Shown piece by piece: positions 1-8,723 of a stretch of 64,000 nt of DNA. The stretch is taken from assembly GCF_021532625.1 (NCBI RefSeq), contig NZ_JAKGAR010000001.1:930001-994000 (forward strand). Direction: 5' to 3'. This DNA is from Octadecabacter algicola (GTDB lineage Bacteria > Pseudomonadota > Alphaproteobacteria > Rhodobacterales > Rhodobacteraceae). Below the pieces are notes generated by a model, which saw only the letters and a list, made by a program, of their open reading frames with translations, did no database searches and had not been told where the DNA came from. Both the position numbers and the translations under genes were made by a program. Numbering within the stretch: the first letter of the stretch is position 1; each line of letters opens with the position of its first letter.

Positions 1-596
1 ACAGCGCGTGTCTTGGCGGCCCTAACCAACAGATCAGTCGTGTGTTCACGTTCGGCTGGCGTCATCCCAGCCGCAGGTTCGTCTACCAGCAACAGGCGCG
101 GATCCTGCGCAAGCAACATGCCAATTTCCAACCACTGTTTCTGACCGTGACTGAGCGAACCTGATTGTTGATCCAGCGCGTCGGTCAAACCGATTTCATC
201 ACTGATACCGCGAATGCGATCTTCGCGATTTTCGGTCTTGCGACGCAACAGAACATCGAACGGACCTCGTTTGTTTTTCAACGCCATGGCGATGTTTTCA
301 CGCACTGTCTGCGCTTCAAACACTGTGGGTTTTTGGAATTTGCGACCAATACCCGCCTGTGCGATCTGGCTTTCGCTCATGCCAAGAAGTGAATCTCCGC
401 GATCACCGAAGACCACACGGCCTTCGTCGGGTTTCGTTTTGCCCGTCACGATGTCCATAAACGTGGTCTTGCCTGCACCATTAGGGCCAATGACGGCCCG
501 CAGTTCAGGCTCGGCGATCTGGATGGACAGGTTGTTGATCGCGCGAAACCCGTCAAACGTGACCGAGACGCCGGAAACTTCAAGAAGCGTGCTCAT
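1..596 (-). CDS. urtD: Urea ABC transporter ATP-binding protein UrtD (partial)
   Basis: This is one of two ATPase subunits of the UrtABCDE urea importer, acting on the cytoplasmic face of the inner membrane. About 198 residues are visible; the C-terminus lies beyond the left edge. The Walker A motif GPNGAGKTT is near residue 40, an ABC signature LSHGQKQ follows, and the Walker B segment LLLVDEPAAGMTP contains the catalytic Glu. The AGIGRKFQKPTVFE stretch is typical of UrtD/LivG-type ATPases. The start codon overlaps the urtC stop in an ATGA tetranucleotide, so the genes are translationally coupled. The urtABC order upstream supports urea rather than amino-acid specificity. LivG is the only realistic alternative. 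Confidence 0.93.
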   Translation of the reverse strand, partial: MSTLLEVSGVSVTFDGFRAINNLSIQIAEPELRAVIGPNGAGKTTFMDIVTGKTKPDEGRVVFGDRGDSLLGMSESQIAQAGIGRKFQKPTVFEAQTVRENIAMALKNKRGPFDVLLRRKTENREDRIRGISDEIGLTDALDQQSGSLSHGQKQWLEIGMLLAQDPRLLLVDEPAAGMTPAEREHTTDLLVRAAKTRA

Positions 597-1825
597 GATG
601 GCTCCCCCTCTTCATTGCGCCACGCGCCTTTGTCGGGGCCAAAATCGCCTTCGCGATCTGGTGGTGTCTTTTTGGCCAAAGCGTCAAAGATACCGCCGAT
701 GCCTTTGGGAAAGAACAGCGTGACCAACACGAAGGACAAACCAAGCAGTACCAGCCACCAATCGGTCCATTTGATCACATAGAAGCCAAGGTTGATGTCA
801 GGTGCGGAACCACCTGTAAACCACGAAGACAAAAGCGATACCAAAGCCGCGCCAATCACCGCACCATAAAGTCGTCCACGCCCGCCAATAGCGACCCAAA
901 CCGCAAGGTAGATCGATGCAATTGGCGCGATTTCGGCAGGGTTAATAATGCCGGCTTGCGGGTAGTAAAGCGCGCCTGCCACGCCAGCAACCATAGCCGT
1001 CAGCGTGAAGACAAAAAGCTTATAATGTTCAACGTGGTAGCCAAGGAACCTAACGCGGGCTTCGTTGTCGCGGATGGCACGAATGACGGACCCGAATTTA
1101 CCAGACACCACATACGCAAACAGTACATAGCCAAGCGCCAATGCGATCGCAGAAGCCCAGAAGAACCAGAGCGAAACAACCGCTTGGCTTTGGTCTTCAA
1201 GACCAGGAATATTTTGCAAACCTGACAACCCGTTGTTGCCCCGCAAACCGGTGTCGTTTTGGAAGAAGTACAATGACAGTGCTAACGTCATCGCTTGGGT
1301 CAGGATGGACAAATAGACCCCTGTCACCCGGCTGCGAAACGCCAGCCAGCCAAACACCAATGCCAACAACCCGGGAACCAAGACTACGGCCAGCAGTTGC
1401 AGTGGCAGGCTGTGTGAGAACGCCCAAATCATCGGGAATTCCGAACTCCCTACAACACCGAAAATCTGACCACCAACAGCGTCTGTAATCTCGGTCACAG
1501 TCGGAGGAAGCGCGTTCGCCTCTAGCGAGGTCAGCACGATCCCTTCGGTGCGCGCATACATCAGCCACATGCCGATCGCGTAACCACCAATGCCGAAGAA
1601 AGCGAAGTGCCCAAGTGAGAGGATACCGCAGTACCCCCAGACCACGTCCATGGCAATCGCCACAAGACACAGGCACAGCGTCTTACCCAAGGTCTTGAGG
1701 AACGAGGTAGAGATTAGGCCTAGCCCCGTGGCTTCGCTCATGACGGTCACAAGGATCGTGAAAATCGCCAAACCAGCAAGGAACCACAGAACTGACGGAT
1801 TGCGCGCGATGAATGTATTTTTCAT
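593..1825 (-). CDS. urtC: Urea ABC transporter permease UrtC
   Basis: Second permease of the urea importer, a 410-residue polytopic inner-membrane protein of the LivM family. Hydrophobic segments run throughout, and the conserved family patch LSLGHFAFFGIGGYAIGMW lies near residues 70-90. The loop with GLRGNNGLSGLQ and the segment YLAVWVAIGGRGRLYGAVIG match UrtC/LivM permeases. A charged cytoplasmic tail ends the protein. The gene follows urtB by three bases and overlaps urtD by four, so it sits in the middle of a tight operon. It would pair with UrtB to form the transmembrane channel for urea delivered by UrtA. Confidence 0.94.
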   Translation of the reverse strand: MKNTFIARNPSVLWFLAGLAIFTILVTVMSEATGLGLISTSFLKTLGKTLCLCLVAIAMDVVWGYCGILSLGHFAFFGIGGYAIGMWLMYARTEGIVLTSLEANALPPTVTEITDAVGGQIFGVVGSSEFPMIWAFSHSLPLQLLAVVLVPGLLALVFGWLAFRSRVTGVYLSILTQAMTLALSLYFFQNDTGLRGNNGLSGLQNIPGLEDQSQAVVSLWFFWASAIALALGYVLFAYVVSGKFGSVIRAIRDNEARVRFLGYHVEHYKLFVFTLTAMVAGVAGALYYPQAGIINPAEIAPIASIYLAVWVAIGGRGRLYGAVIGAALVSLLSSWFTGGSAPDINLGFYVIKWTDWWLVLLGLSFVLVTLFFPKGIGGIFDALAKKTPPDREGDFGPDKGAWRNEEGEPS

Positions 1826-1828
1826 GAT

Positions 1829-3778
1829 CTAGTCCCCCGCCGCACGACCCTTGAGGGCAACAATACCCTTGGGTCTGAATTGGATGAACAGGATTACGAA
1901 CAGGATCATGTAGGTCTGTGCGGCCAGCGTATTCGACGGGTTGAAGAATTCGATCCCCTTCTGTGTGAACCCGATCAAAGATGCACCAGCCAGCGTGCCC
2001 CAGACATTACCAACACCGCCGACAACGACCGTCATGAAAGACTGAACGATGTAATCCGCCCCCATTTCAGATGTCACCTTGGCATAAAGCCCGATGGCAA
2101 CCCCAGCGATCCCAGCGATGCCGGACCCCAGCCCGAACGTCAGCATATTGATGCGGTCAGGGTTGATCCCCATGCTTGCGGCCATGCCGGGGTTTTGGGT
2201 CACAGCGCGGACTTCTAGCCCAAGCCGCGTGCGTTTCAGAATAAACAAGATCAGCCCCAAGAACAGCAGCGCCAGAACGAAAATCGCAATACGGATATAA
2301 CTGATCTGGATCACATCATTGACCACCCAAGCACCAGCCAACCAGTCTGGCGACGTAAGCGGGCGGGCTTGCGTGCCAAAGATGTTCTTGGCCAGTTGCT
2401 GCAAGACGATGGCGATCCCGAACGTGGCAAGCAACGTTTCCAGCGGGCGGTGATAAAGATGCCGGATCACCAACCGCTCCATCGCGACCCCAGCAGCAAA
2501 AGTTACCGCAAAGGCTACGGGCAACGCGATGATGATCGACAACGTGTAATTTGGCACAACCTGCTGCACGACGTAGCCTGTATAGGCCCCCATCATTATG
2601 AACTCTCCGTGGGCCATATTAATGACCCCCATGACACCAAACGTAATCGCTAGGCCAATCGCTGCTAGGAAATAGATCGATGCGAGTGACAAGGCATCCA
2701 TCGTGAGGTCGATCGTTTGCCCAGCCCCAAGATAACCCGCAATCGCGGATTGCGCTTCTTCAGCGGCCGCCGTGATATCGGCATTGTCTTCGGTATAGGC
2801 GAGGTAGAACGTATGGGCGCTGAGGGCCGCTGCGCGTTCATCTGGCAAAACAATCGCGGGTGCGTCACCACTGGCGACTAAGGTTTCATAGGCAGCAATC
2901 CGTGCGGCGTCAGTGTCGAGTGTGGAAACGTCCACACCAGCGACCTGCCCGTCGGAAATTTGCGCTGTAAGCGTAGCGACGACATCATCCAGCGAGACCG
3001 TCGCAGGCGCGAGGTCCGCTTCTACCAACTGTTGGTAGGCGTCATCCGCTGACAGGTCTTCACCGACTTCAAGGATCCGAGCGAGGTTTGTGCCCTCAGG
3101 AACGTCCACGGCCACGAATTGGCGTGTGGCCAGAACTTGGCTGATTACGCCGCGCACTTCGACGCTTACGTCACCAGACAGATCATTGATCGCTGCAATC
3201 CGCGCTGCAGGGTCTTCGTCAAATTGCGCCGTAAGCTGGCGTTCAAGTTGTTGTTTGCGCGCAAGGATGTCTGCATCTGGCTCACCCTCTAGGCTGGCCC
3301 GTAGTGGCGCAAGCTGGTCACCAGACGGGTCGCGGCCAATCGCATCAAGCGCGGACTGGCGGCGGGTGATGTCCGGGTCAGACAACAGGAACTGAACCAA
3401 GGCGCTGCTGATCACGCGGCGCACACCTGCATTGGGTTTGGATTGGGTGAACCCGTCATCATCGGCGACGGTCGTTACCTCGGCCGTGTCCAGATCGGTC
3501 AGGATCAACCCGTCACCGTCTTCTACCGCACGGAAAAACACCCCGTCAGCGTCGCGCTGCCAAATCTCTTTTTCACGCCACCCTTCTAGGAAATCAGGAA
3601 TGCCGGTAGCGGACGATGCCACCAAAGCGGCAATCACATCATCAACTGTACGGCGGGAGGGTTTGGCGACGGCCTCTACATTGTTTTGCAAAACGTCTTG
3701 GAGGGTTTGCGCTTGAGCGGGTTGGCCAAAGACCAGCACCATACAGAGCGACAGGCACGCGAGCAGGAGGCGCAGCAT
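1829..3778 (-). CDS. urtB: Urea ABC transporter permease UrtB with long periplasmic N-terminal domain
   Basis: LivH-type permease of the urea importer, 649 residues. I chose the ATG at 3778 because it is followed by a clean signal-peptide-like stretch (LLLACLSLCMVLVFG, cut near AQA) and preceded by a purine-rich AAGAAAGAA; a longer reading to 3838 adds a non-conserved charged leader. Residues about 25-345 form a soluble, repeat-like helical extension; the membrane part starts near IDLTMDALSLASIYFL and contains the family hallmark GVMGVINMAHGEF. UrtB proteins are known to carry an N-terminal extension compared with LivH, but this one is at the long end. It lies 68 bases after urtA, separated by a GC-rich hairpin. 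Confidence 0.93.
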   Translation of the reverse strand: MLRLLLACLSLCMVLVFGQPAQAQTLQDVLQNNVEAVAKPSRRTVDDVIAALVASSATGIPDFLEGWREKEIWQRDADGVFFRAVEDGDGLILTDLDTAEVTTVADDDGFTQSKPNAGVRRVISSALVQFLLSDPDITRRQSALDAIGRDPSGDQLAPLRASLEGEPDADILARKQQLERQLTAQFDEDPAARIAAINDLSGDVSVEVRGVISQVLATRQFVAVDVPEGTNLARILEVGEDLSADDAYQQLVEADLAPATVSLDDVVATLTAQISDGQVAGVDVSTLDTDAARIAAYETLVASGDAPAIVLPDERAAALSAHTFYLAYTEDNADITAAAEEAQSAIAGYLGAGQTIDLTMDALSLASIYFLAAIGLAITFGVMGVINMAHGEFIMMGAYTGYVVQQVVPNYTLSIIIALPVAFAVTFAAGVAMERLVIRHLYHRPLETLLATFGIAIVLQQLAKNIFGTQARPLTSPDWLAGAWVVNDVIQISYIRIAIFVLALLFLGLILFILKRTRLGLEVRAVTQNPGMAASMGINPDRINMLTFGLGSGIAGIAGVAIGLYAKVTSEMGADYIVQSFMTVVVGGVGNVWGTLAGASLIGFTQKGIEFFNPSNTLAAQTYMILFVILFIQFRPKGIVALKGRAAGD

Positions 3779-3809
3779 TAGGTATTCTTTCTTTGAAAAT
3801 AGTTGAGGT

Positions 3810-3831
3810 GGGCGAGGCACCTGCCCCGCCC
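3810..3831 (-). terminator. Intercistronic hairpin between urtA and urtB
   Basis: A GC-rich inverted repeat (GGGCGAGGCA opposite TGCCCCGCCC, one mismatch) lies between the urtA stop and the urtB start. On the minus strand it is not followed by a U-run, so it is more likely an attenuator or mRNA-stabilising stem than a full terminator. Such stems after the binding-protein gene are common in ABC importer operons, where the binding protein is needed in excess. Confidence 0.55.
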
Positions 3832-3846
3832 GCCCCAAAATGCATC

Positions 3847-5136
3847 TTAGTAGTTAGATGTCAGCTGAACGCATGTTTCAGTTTCTGTGTTGTACATGCC
3901 GCAACCGAGGTCTTTCCAATCGGAAACAAGTACCGCAGATTCCGGCAGATAGTCTGTCCATGCATCGCCAGGAACTTCTTCCGTTTGGCTGATGATGTCG
4001 AACTGACCGTCTGCTGTGATCTCACCAATTAGAACTGGCTTCGACAGGTGGTGGTTTGGCAACATAACAGCTGTGCCGCCTGTCAGGTTCGGAAATTCCT
4101 GACCATACATTGCTTCACGCACGGCATCGACTTCAACGGAACCGGCAGCTTCAGCAGCGTTCACCCACATGTTGAAACCGATATAGTGGGCTTCCATTGG
4201 GTCGTTTGTTACGCGTGTGTCGTCACCAGTGTAAGCTTGCCAATCAGCGATGAACTGCGTGTTGGCTTCTGTGTCAGCGGACATGAAGTAGTTCCATGCA
4301 GCCAAGTGGCCAACCAGCTCGGATGTGTCAAAGCCGGACAGCTCTTCTTCACCAACAGAGAACGCAACAACTGGGATGTCGTCAGCAGATACGCCAGCAG
4401 CAGCCAATTCTTTGTAGAAGCCTACGTTTGCATCACCGTTGATTGTGGAGATAACACCAACTTGGTTGCCGTCAGCACCCAGCGCAACAACGTCGCCAAC
4501 AATCGTCGCCCAGTCAGAATGACCGAATGGTGTGTAGTTCACGAAGATATTCTCGGGCGCGATACCTTTTTCGATCAGGTAGCTTTCGAGAATGTTGTTG
4601 GTGGTGCGAGGATAGACATAGTCTGTCCCCAAGAGCGCAAATTGCTCAACGCCCAGCTCTTCGAGGAAATAATCGACAGCCGGAATGGCCTGCTGGTTTG
4701 GTGCGGCACCGGTATAGAATACGTTCTTGGAAGACTCTTCGCCTTCGTACTGAACAGGGTAGAACAGAAGACCGTTCAGCTCTTCGATAACAGGCAATAC
4801 AGATTTACGGGACACAGATGTCCAGTTGCCGAAGATCACGTCGACTTCGTGCACAGTCAAAAGCTCGCGTGCTTTTTCAGCGAACAGTGGCCAGTCGGAT
4901 GCAGGGTCTACAACGACCGCTTCCAGTTCACAGCCCAGAACACCGCCTGCATCGTTTTGTGTGGCGACAAGCATTTGCATAGTGTCAGCCAAAGTTGTTT
5001 CGGAAATCGCCATCGTACCTGACAGCGAGTGCAAAACGCCGACTTTGATGGTGCAATCTTGCGCCATCGCGCTGCTACCCGCAGCAATCAAAGTCATTGT
5101 TGAAAGAGTAGAAAGAAGTTTTGTGGACGTCTTCAA
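3847..5136 (-). CDS. urtA: Urea ABC transporter substrate-binding protein UrtA
   Basis: Periplasmic urea-binding protein, 429 residues, first gene of the urt operon. I chose a TTG start at 5136: the strong Shine-Dalgarno GGGGGAACG lies just upstream and the product begins with a normal Sec signal peptide ending SSAMAQ. A longer in-frame reading to 5289 adds 51 residues with no family resemblance. The mature protein starts CTIKVGVLHSLSGTMAISE, the type-1 periplasmic-binding fold entry of UrtA/AmiC proteins, and contains YPVQYEGEESS and YVYPRTTN, blocks characteristic of the urea/amide-binding group. The uncommon start codon of a presumably abundant protein is notable but well supported by the ribosome site. 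Confidence 0.93.
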   Translation of the reverse strand: MKTSTKLLSTLSTMTLIAAGSSAMAQDCTIKVGVLHSLSGTMAISETTLADTMQMLVATQNDAGGVLGCELEAVVVDPASDWPLFAEKARELLTVHEVDVIFGNWTSVSRKSVLPVIEELNGLLFYPVQYEGEESSKNVFYTGAAPNQQAIPAVDYFLEELGVEQFALLGTDYVYPRTTNNILESYLIEKGIAPENIFVNYTPFGHSDWATIVGDVVALGADGNQVGVISTINGDANVGFYKELAAAGVSADDIPVVAFSVGEEELSGFDTSELVGHLAAWNYFMSADTEANTQFIADWQAYTGDDTRVTNDPMEAHYIGFNMWVNAAEAAGSVEVDAVREAMYGQEFPNLTGGTAVMLPNHHLSKPVLIGEITADGQFDIISQTEEVPGDAWTDYLPESAVLVSDWKDLGCGMYNTETETCVQLTSNY

Positions 5137-6014
5137 AGGATCGTTCCCCCATTTGAAATGCGACCGCGGTCTTGGCCCCATAGTTACGCCTTTTCGAAAG
5201 GCGAAAACCACGGTATCCCTATTGCCGCAGCTTATTGTTGCAGCCATGCGAGGGTTGTTATCTTCCAGGATCGCGCCCTCGCTTGGCACTCGTGCCTCTC
5301 ATGAAGAGGCAGGGCGACATTTGACAAAGCACGGAAGCAAGGCAACGTATCGGGACAGGAAACACGCCAACCCGATGTTGCTCGCCTAATTTTTAACCAG
5401 CAAACCGCAATTCGCCCAAAAATTAATCTCGAATCCATCGCATCTTGCGCTACTAGTATGTCGTAAGGCTTAAAAATCATTAAAGCGGTTACGTTTGAGA
5501 CGCTCGTGTGTCCCCGCTTTGGCCCATTTTTTTTCAATTCGATCTTTGGAAGAGCATAAAGACGCTGATCAAACTTGATGGCAGTGGCATAAACGAACCA
5601 TCACCATTTCAAATTACCCCTACCACACGCGCAAGCCACCCTTCTGTTGTCAGTTGCAGTTGACCCGCGACATAGACTTCATGCGTGCGGGAACCGTTAC
5701 GTTGGCTTTCGCACTTCGCTTCAATCTGGTTCTTGTTGCGCAAAAGCAGCGGGATCCGAGCGGTGATGGTGCGCTCTTTCAGTTATAAATCCGGCAAAGC
5801 GCATCATGGCGCCTGCCGGCTTTTATCATAGACCTTGCTCTTGGAACTGTGGAATTCGCGTAGCCCAGATATGATCGCGCGCGTGGTGTGAAAATACGTA
5901 AGCGTCGCATCAAGGCATTATGTCGACGACCCTGCACTGCTCTTAGCAGATGCAGGGCCTCCGAAGTATCCGGCTGCTAGTATTGGTTTGGTTAAGCTAA
6001 ACTCTTGTGATCGC
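5137..6014. other. Long gene-poor region upstream of urtA
   Basis: About 880 bases with no convincing gene. The part near 5137-5500 must hold the urt promoter, but I could not identify a clear sigma-54 or NtrC site; a short near-palindrome GGCACTCGTGCC lies at about 5284. On the minus strand, about 5785-5620 reads through some 55 codons (beginning LKERTITARIPLLLRN) without a start codon, which could be a relic of a gene or chance. Short open frames here have neither ribosome sites nor recognisable products. Confidence 0.6.
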
Positions 6015-7604
6015 TTAGAACCAGATGCAATCTACCAATTGATCGACATAGTTTTCACCAAGGTTTCGGTGATCTTCAACAAGGATAGATTGAGAGTTCG
6101 ACAATCGAATGGACACATCGCCGTTCTCTTGTTGAGTGATATTTTCGGAAATCCATCCCGTCAGATCAGGCACGGCCGCTTGAATATCAAAGGCGGTCAA
6201 ATCCAAGACATCCTGCCTAAGGCCAGTCGTTTGGAAATCTGTGACCCTGTCTGAAAAGAAGCTAGCGTCAGGCATGAAAACAAATGTGTCTGCGCTGTTG
6301 CCGCCCGTCAGCACGTTCAAACCGGACCCACCGTACAGAATGTCACTGCCGGAGCCACCTTGCAGGACGTCGTTGCCTGCTCCACCATCCAAAACGTCAT
6401 TACCCCAAGAGCCGTCCAAAACATCGGCTCCTGCATCACCAAACAGGTGATCGGCCCCGGCGTTACCATTCAGATTATCCCCACCGGTACCACCGCGCAG
6501 AGTATCAGATCCATTCCCACCGCGCAGATCATCCATACCTGCGCCGCCGTTCAACGTGTCATCGCCCTGCTGACCGATTAGTTCATCATTGCCGCTGCCT
6601 CCGTCCAACGTGTCTTGTCCACGGCCGCCGCTGAGGTAGTCCGCGCCGACATCACCCGAAAGAGCGTCATTGCCTTCGCCACCGAAGAGACGGTCGTTTC
6701 CCCCGCCCCCGGCCAAAAGATCGTTGTCAGCTCGGCCATACAGCGTGTCGGTACCAAGTCCTCCGTACAACGCATCATTGCCCGCAGCGCCGCCTAGAAC
6801 GTCATCGCCTGCGCCCCCACTGACAACGTCATCACCCGCACCAGCCCAGACGCGGTCTGCGCCTATGCCACCCTCAATGGTATCGTTGCCTGCACCGCCA
6901 TAAAGTCGATCGTTTCCACCATCACCATAAAGAAGGTCGTTCCCATCAGCCCCATGAAGCCGATCGTTGCCTTGCGATCCTGACAACATGTCGTCGTCGC
7001 TGCCGCCATGAAGCAAATCGGCGCCTGTGCCACCCGTGAGAGTGTCTGCACCCGCGGCACCGTACAAACGGTCCACTCCGGCGTTTCCAGCCAAGGCATC
7101 GTTACCCTGACCACCGAAAAGAACATCATTTGCACTACCTCCGGCCATGTCGTCGTTATCGCCTGCGCCAAAAAGTCGGTCTATGCCTGCGCCACCCAGC
7201 ATCGTATCTTGCCCGATGCCACCATAGAGCAGGTCGTTACCACCATCGCCCATCATAAGATCATTGCCCGTCCCACCCCACAGGCGGTCGTTGATACCGC
7301 CTCCGGAACCGGCGTAATTCCCACTACCGCTGGAATCGCCGCCCGACAGGACGTCGTCTCCACTGCCACCATAAAGCCGGTCTTGCCCTGCTTCACCCAT
7401 GACCACATCTTCACCTGCGCCGCCTCTTAACCGGTCGGCGCCGAACGCGCCGTAAATGGTGTCGTCACCACTTTGGCCAAAAACATTGTCAGCGCTATTG
7501 CCCGACAAAATTTGATCATCCCCAGCCTTCCCAAGGATGTGATCCCGCCCGGACCCGCCATCAAGTTGATCGGCTTCGAAGGTTCCATAAATACGTCTGA
7601 CCAT
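6015..7604 (-). CDS. RTX (haemolysin-type) calcium-binding repeat protein
   Basis: A 529-residue protein made almost entirely of GGxGxDxLx nonapeptide repeats from about residue 10 to 430, the signature of calcium-dependent parallel beta-rolls. No enzymatic domain is visible. The last ~95 residues (from NVLTGGNSADTFVFMPD, then VTDFQTTG and DVLDL) match the C-terminal module shared by serralysin-type proteases and other type I secretion substrates. There is no N-terminal signal peptide, as expected for such export. No T1SS gene is adjacent; the nearest is the system at 51-56 kb. The extracellular role (adhesin, S-layer-like matrix or other) cannot be told from repeats alone. Confidence 0.88.
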   Translation of the reverse strand: MVRRIYGTFEADQLDGGSGRDHILGKAGDDQILSGNSADNVFGQSGDDTIYGAFGADRLRGGAGEDVVMGEAGQDRLYGGSGDDVLSGGDSSGSGNYAGSGGGINDRLWGGTGNDLMMGDGGNDLLYGGIGQDTMLGGAGIDRLFGAGDNDDMAGGSANDVLFGGQGNDALAGNAGVDRLYGAAGADTLTGGTGADLLHGGSDDDMLSGSQGNDRLHGADGNDLLYGDGGNDRLYGGAGNDTIEGGIGADRVWAGAGDDVVSGGAGDDVLGGAAGNDALYGGLGTDTLYGRADNDLLAGGGGNDRLFGGEGNDALSGDVGADYLSGGRGQDTLDGGSGNDELIGQQGDDTLNGGAGMDDLRGGNGSDTLRGGTGGDNLNGNAGADHLFGDAGADVLDGSWGNDVLDGGAGNDVLQGGSGSDILYGGSGLNVLTGGNSADTFVFMPDASFFSDRVTDFQTTGLRQDVLDLTAFDIQAAVPDLTGWISENITQQENGDVSIRLSNSQSILVEDHRNLGENYVDQLVDCIWF

Positions 7605-8045
7605 TTTTTAATCGCTTTCACATAAGGTTGAATTTTGCACCCCGATGCAAAATCAATCTTCCTGAAGCGAGATGCACGACTGAATAAGCATAGTCTCGCG
7701 CACTTTCGGATAGGTCACATGCTCGAAAGGAAAGGCTGCGGCGATAAGCGTCCCATGCAAACAGTACACATGGTTTCGGACCATTTTCTGCGCTGCCTTT
7801 GCACTGCTCGCTTCGAATTAGTTGCAGCGTAGCGTGACGGGCATTTCCGCATAATGAGCGTCTGGTCGATTTCATCAATTTATCCGTAAGCTTCAACACC
7901 CGTTTCGCTTGGAGCGGTGCATTAGAATGTAGAATTCGGGGACGTATGCTCGTGTCATAAACGGCAATTTCTGACCATACTTTCAGCATGGTAATTGATC
8001 ATCTGAATAGATAGAAAAACACAAAAGGAAGTTAACGGATAAAAA
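7605..8045. other. Divergent intergenic region, RTX gene / surface lipoprotein gene
   Basis: About 440 relatively AT-rich bases between two divergently transcribed genes. It should carry both promoters. I see no gene, no RNA gene and no clear operator here. Confidence 0.5.
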
Positions 8046-8723
8046 ATGGTTATGTTTATGAATAACAATCGTATCTTTAAATTAATTGCTGCGGGTTCGG
8101 CACTCGCCATCACGGCAGGTTGTGTCAGTGGTGGTTTGGCCGACAGTAAGACTGCCAGCCGTACCGCGTCAGTTTCAAATGGGCAGGTCAATGCGAACCT
8201 CTCATCGGAATCAAACGGTTCCGTTAGTGATCCAGCCGTCGGATTGGTGGCTTATGCTACCGGTGTAGATCAAACCCGTGGACAAATCGTGGCTGTTGCT
8301 GGCATCGAAGACAACCCTACCGTCGGTGCGCCTGTGACGACGAATGGTGTCGTAACCTATTCAACCCGTTATAATTATCAGATCGCGGACAATGTGACGC
8401 GCAGCGATACGTTCATTAGCGGCGAGCGGGCAACGCGAGTTTTTGATGGTCAAACAACGCTCACCGCTGATTTCGGGACCGGCCAATTAACGGGCAACAC
8501 ATCGGATTTGGACGTTAACGGAACCATTAACGGTCAAAACGTAAGAGGTAATGTAGTTGTCAATTACAACGTACCTACAAATATATTTGGAACGAACACT
8601 CTGACCGGATCAGTCGACGCTGATCTGACCGGTAAGATTGGTAGTACGGGTGTTATCGGTGCATTTACGGGTTCGGACAGTAACACTGTGGTTGCCGGCG
8701 GAATAGTTGGAACTGCAAACTAA
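8046..8723 (+). CDS. Putative Slam-dependent surface lipoprotein
   Basis: A 225-residue lipoprotein. The N-terminus has a type II signal sequence with the modified cysteine at about position 26 (ALAITAGC). The mature part opens with a Ser/Asn-rich linker and then a glycine-rich, alternating beta-strand region (for example TTLTADFGTGQLTGN and the terminal GAFTGSDSNTVVAGGIVG). That pattern resembles the small C-terminal beta-barrel of TbpB/HpuA-type surface lipoproteins. The next gene, overlapping by one base, encodes a Slam-like translocon, which is the best evidence for surface display. Three ATGs lie close together at 8046, 8052 and 8058; the first is nearest the AAGGAAG ribosome site. The ligand (iron carrier, glycan or other) is unknown. 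Confidence 0.72.
   Translation: MVMFMNNNRIFKLIAAGSALAITAGCVSGGLADSKTASRTASVSNGQVNANLSSESNGSVSDPAVGLVAYATGVDQTRGQIVAVAGIEDNPTVGAPVTTNGVVTYSTRYNYQIADNVTRSDTFISGERATRVFDGQTTLTADFGTGQLTGNTSDLDVNGTINGQNVRGNVVVNYNVPTNIFGTNTLTGSVDADLTGKIGSTGVIGAFTGSDSNTVVAGGIVGTAN

Noticed and set aside
1208-1216. TTTGCAAA-like word matching the ScfR-family motif
   Set aside because: It lies inside urtC coding sequence, far from any start, and is single.
4048-5022. Long open frame (324 codons) on the plus strand opposite urtA
   Set aside because: It is the antisense shadow of a well-conserved gene, has no ribosome site and gives a Cys/Val-rich product without any family resemblance.
5284-5296. GGCACTCGTGCC as a sigma-54 or NtrC element for urt
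   Set aside because: The sigma-54 spacing to a TTGC element is not met and the palindrome is too short for an NtrC site.
5232-5537. 101-codon minus-strand frame upstream of urtA
   Set aside because: No ribosome site, no family resemblance, and it overlaps the leader that holds the urtA translation start.
6300-7590. Regular short DNA repeats, considered as a CRISPR array or tandem repeat
   Set aside because: The periodicity is 27 bp or multiples and encodes RTX nonapeptides; there are no identical repeats with unique spacers.
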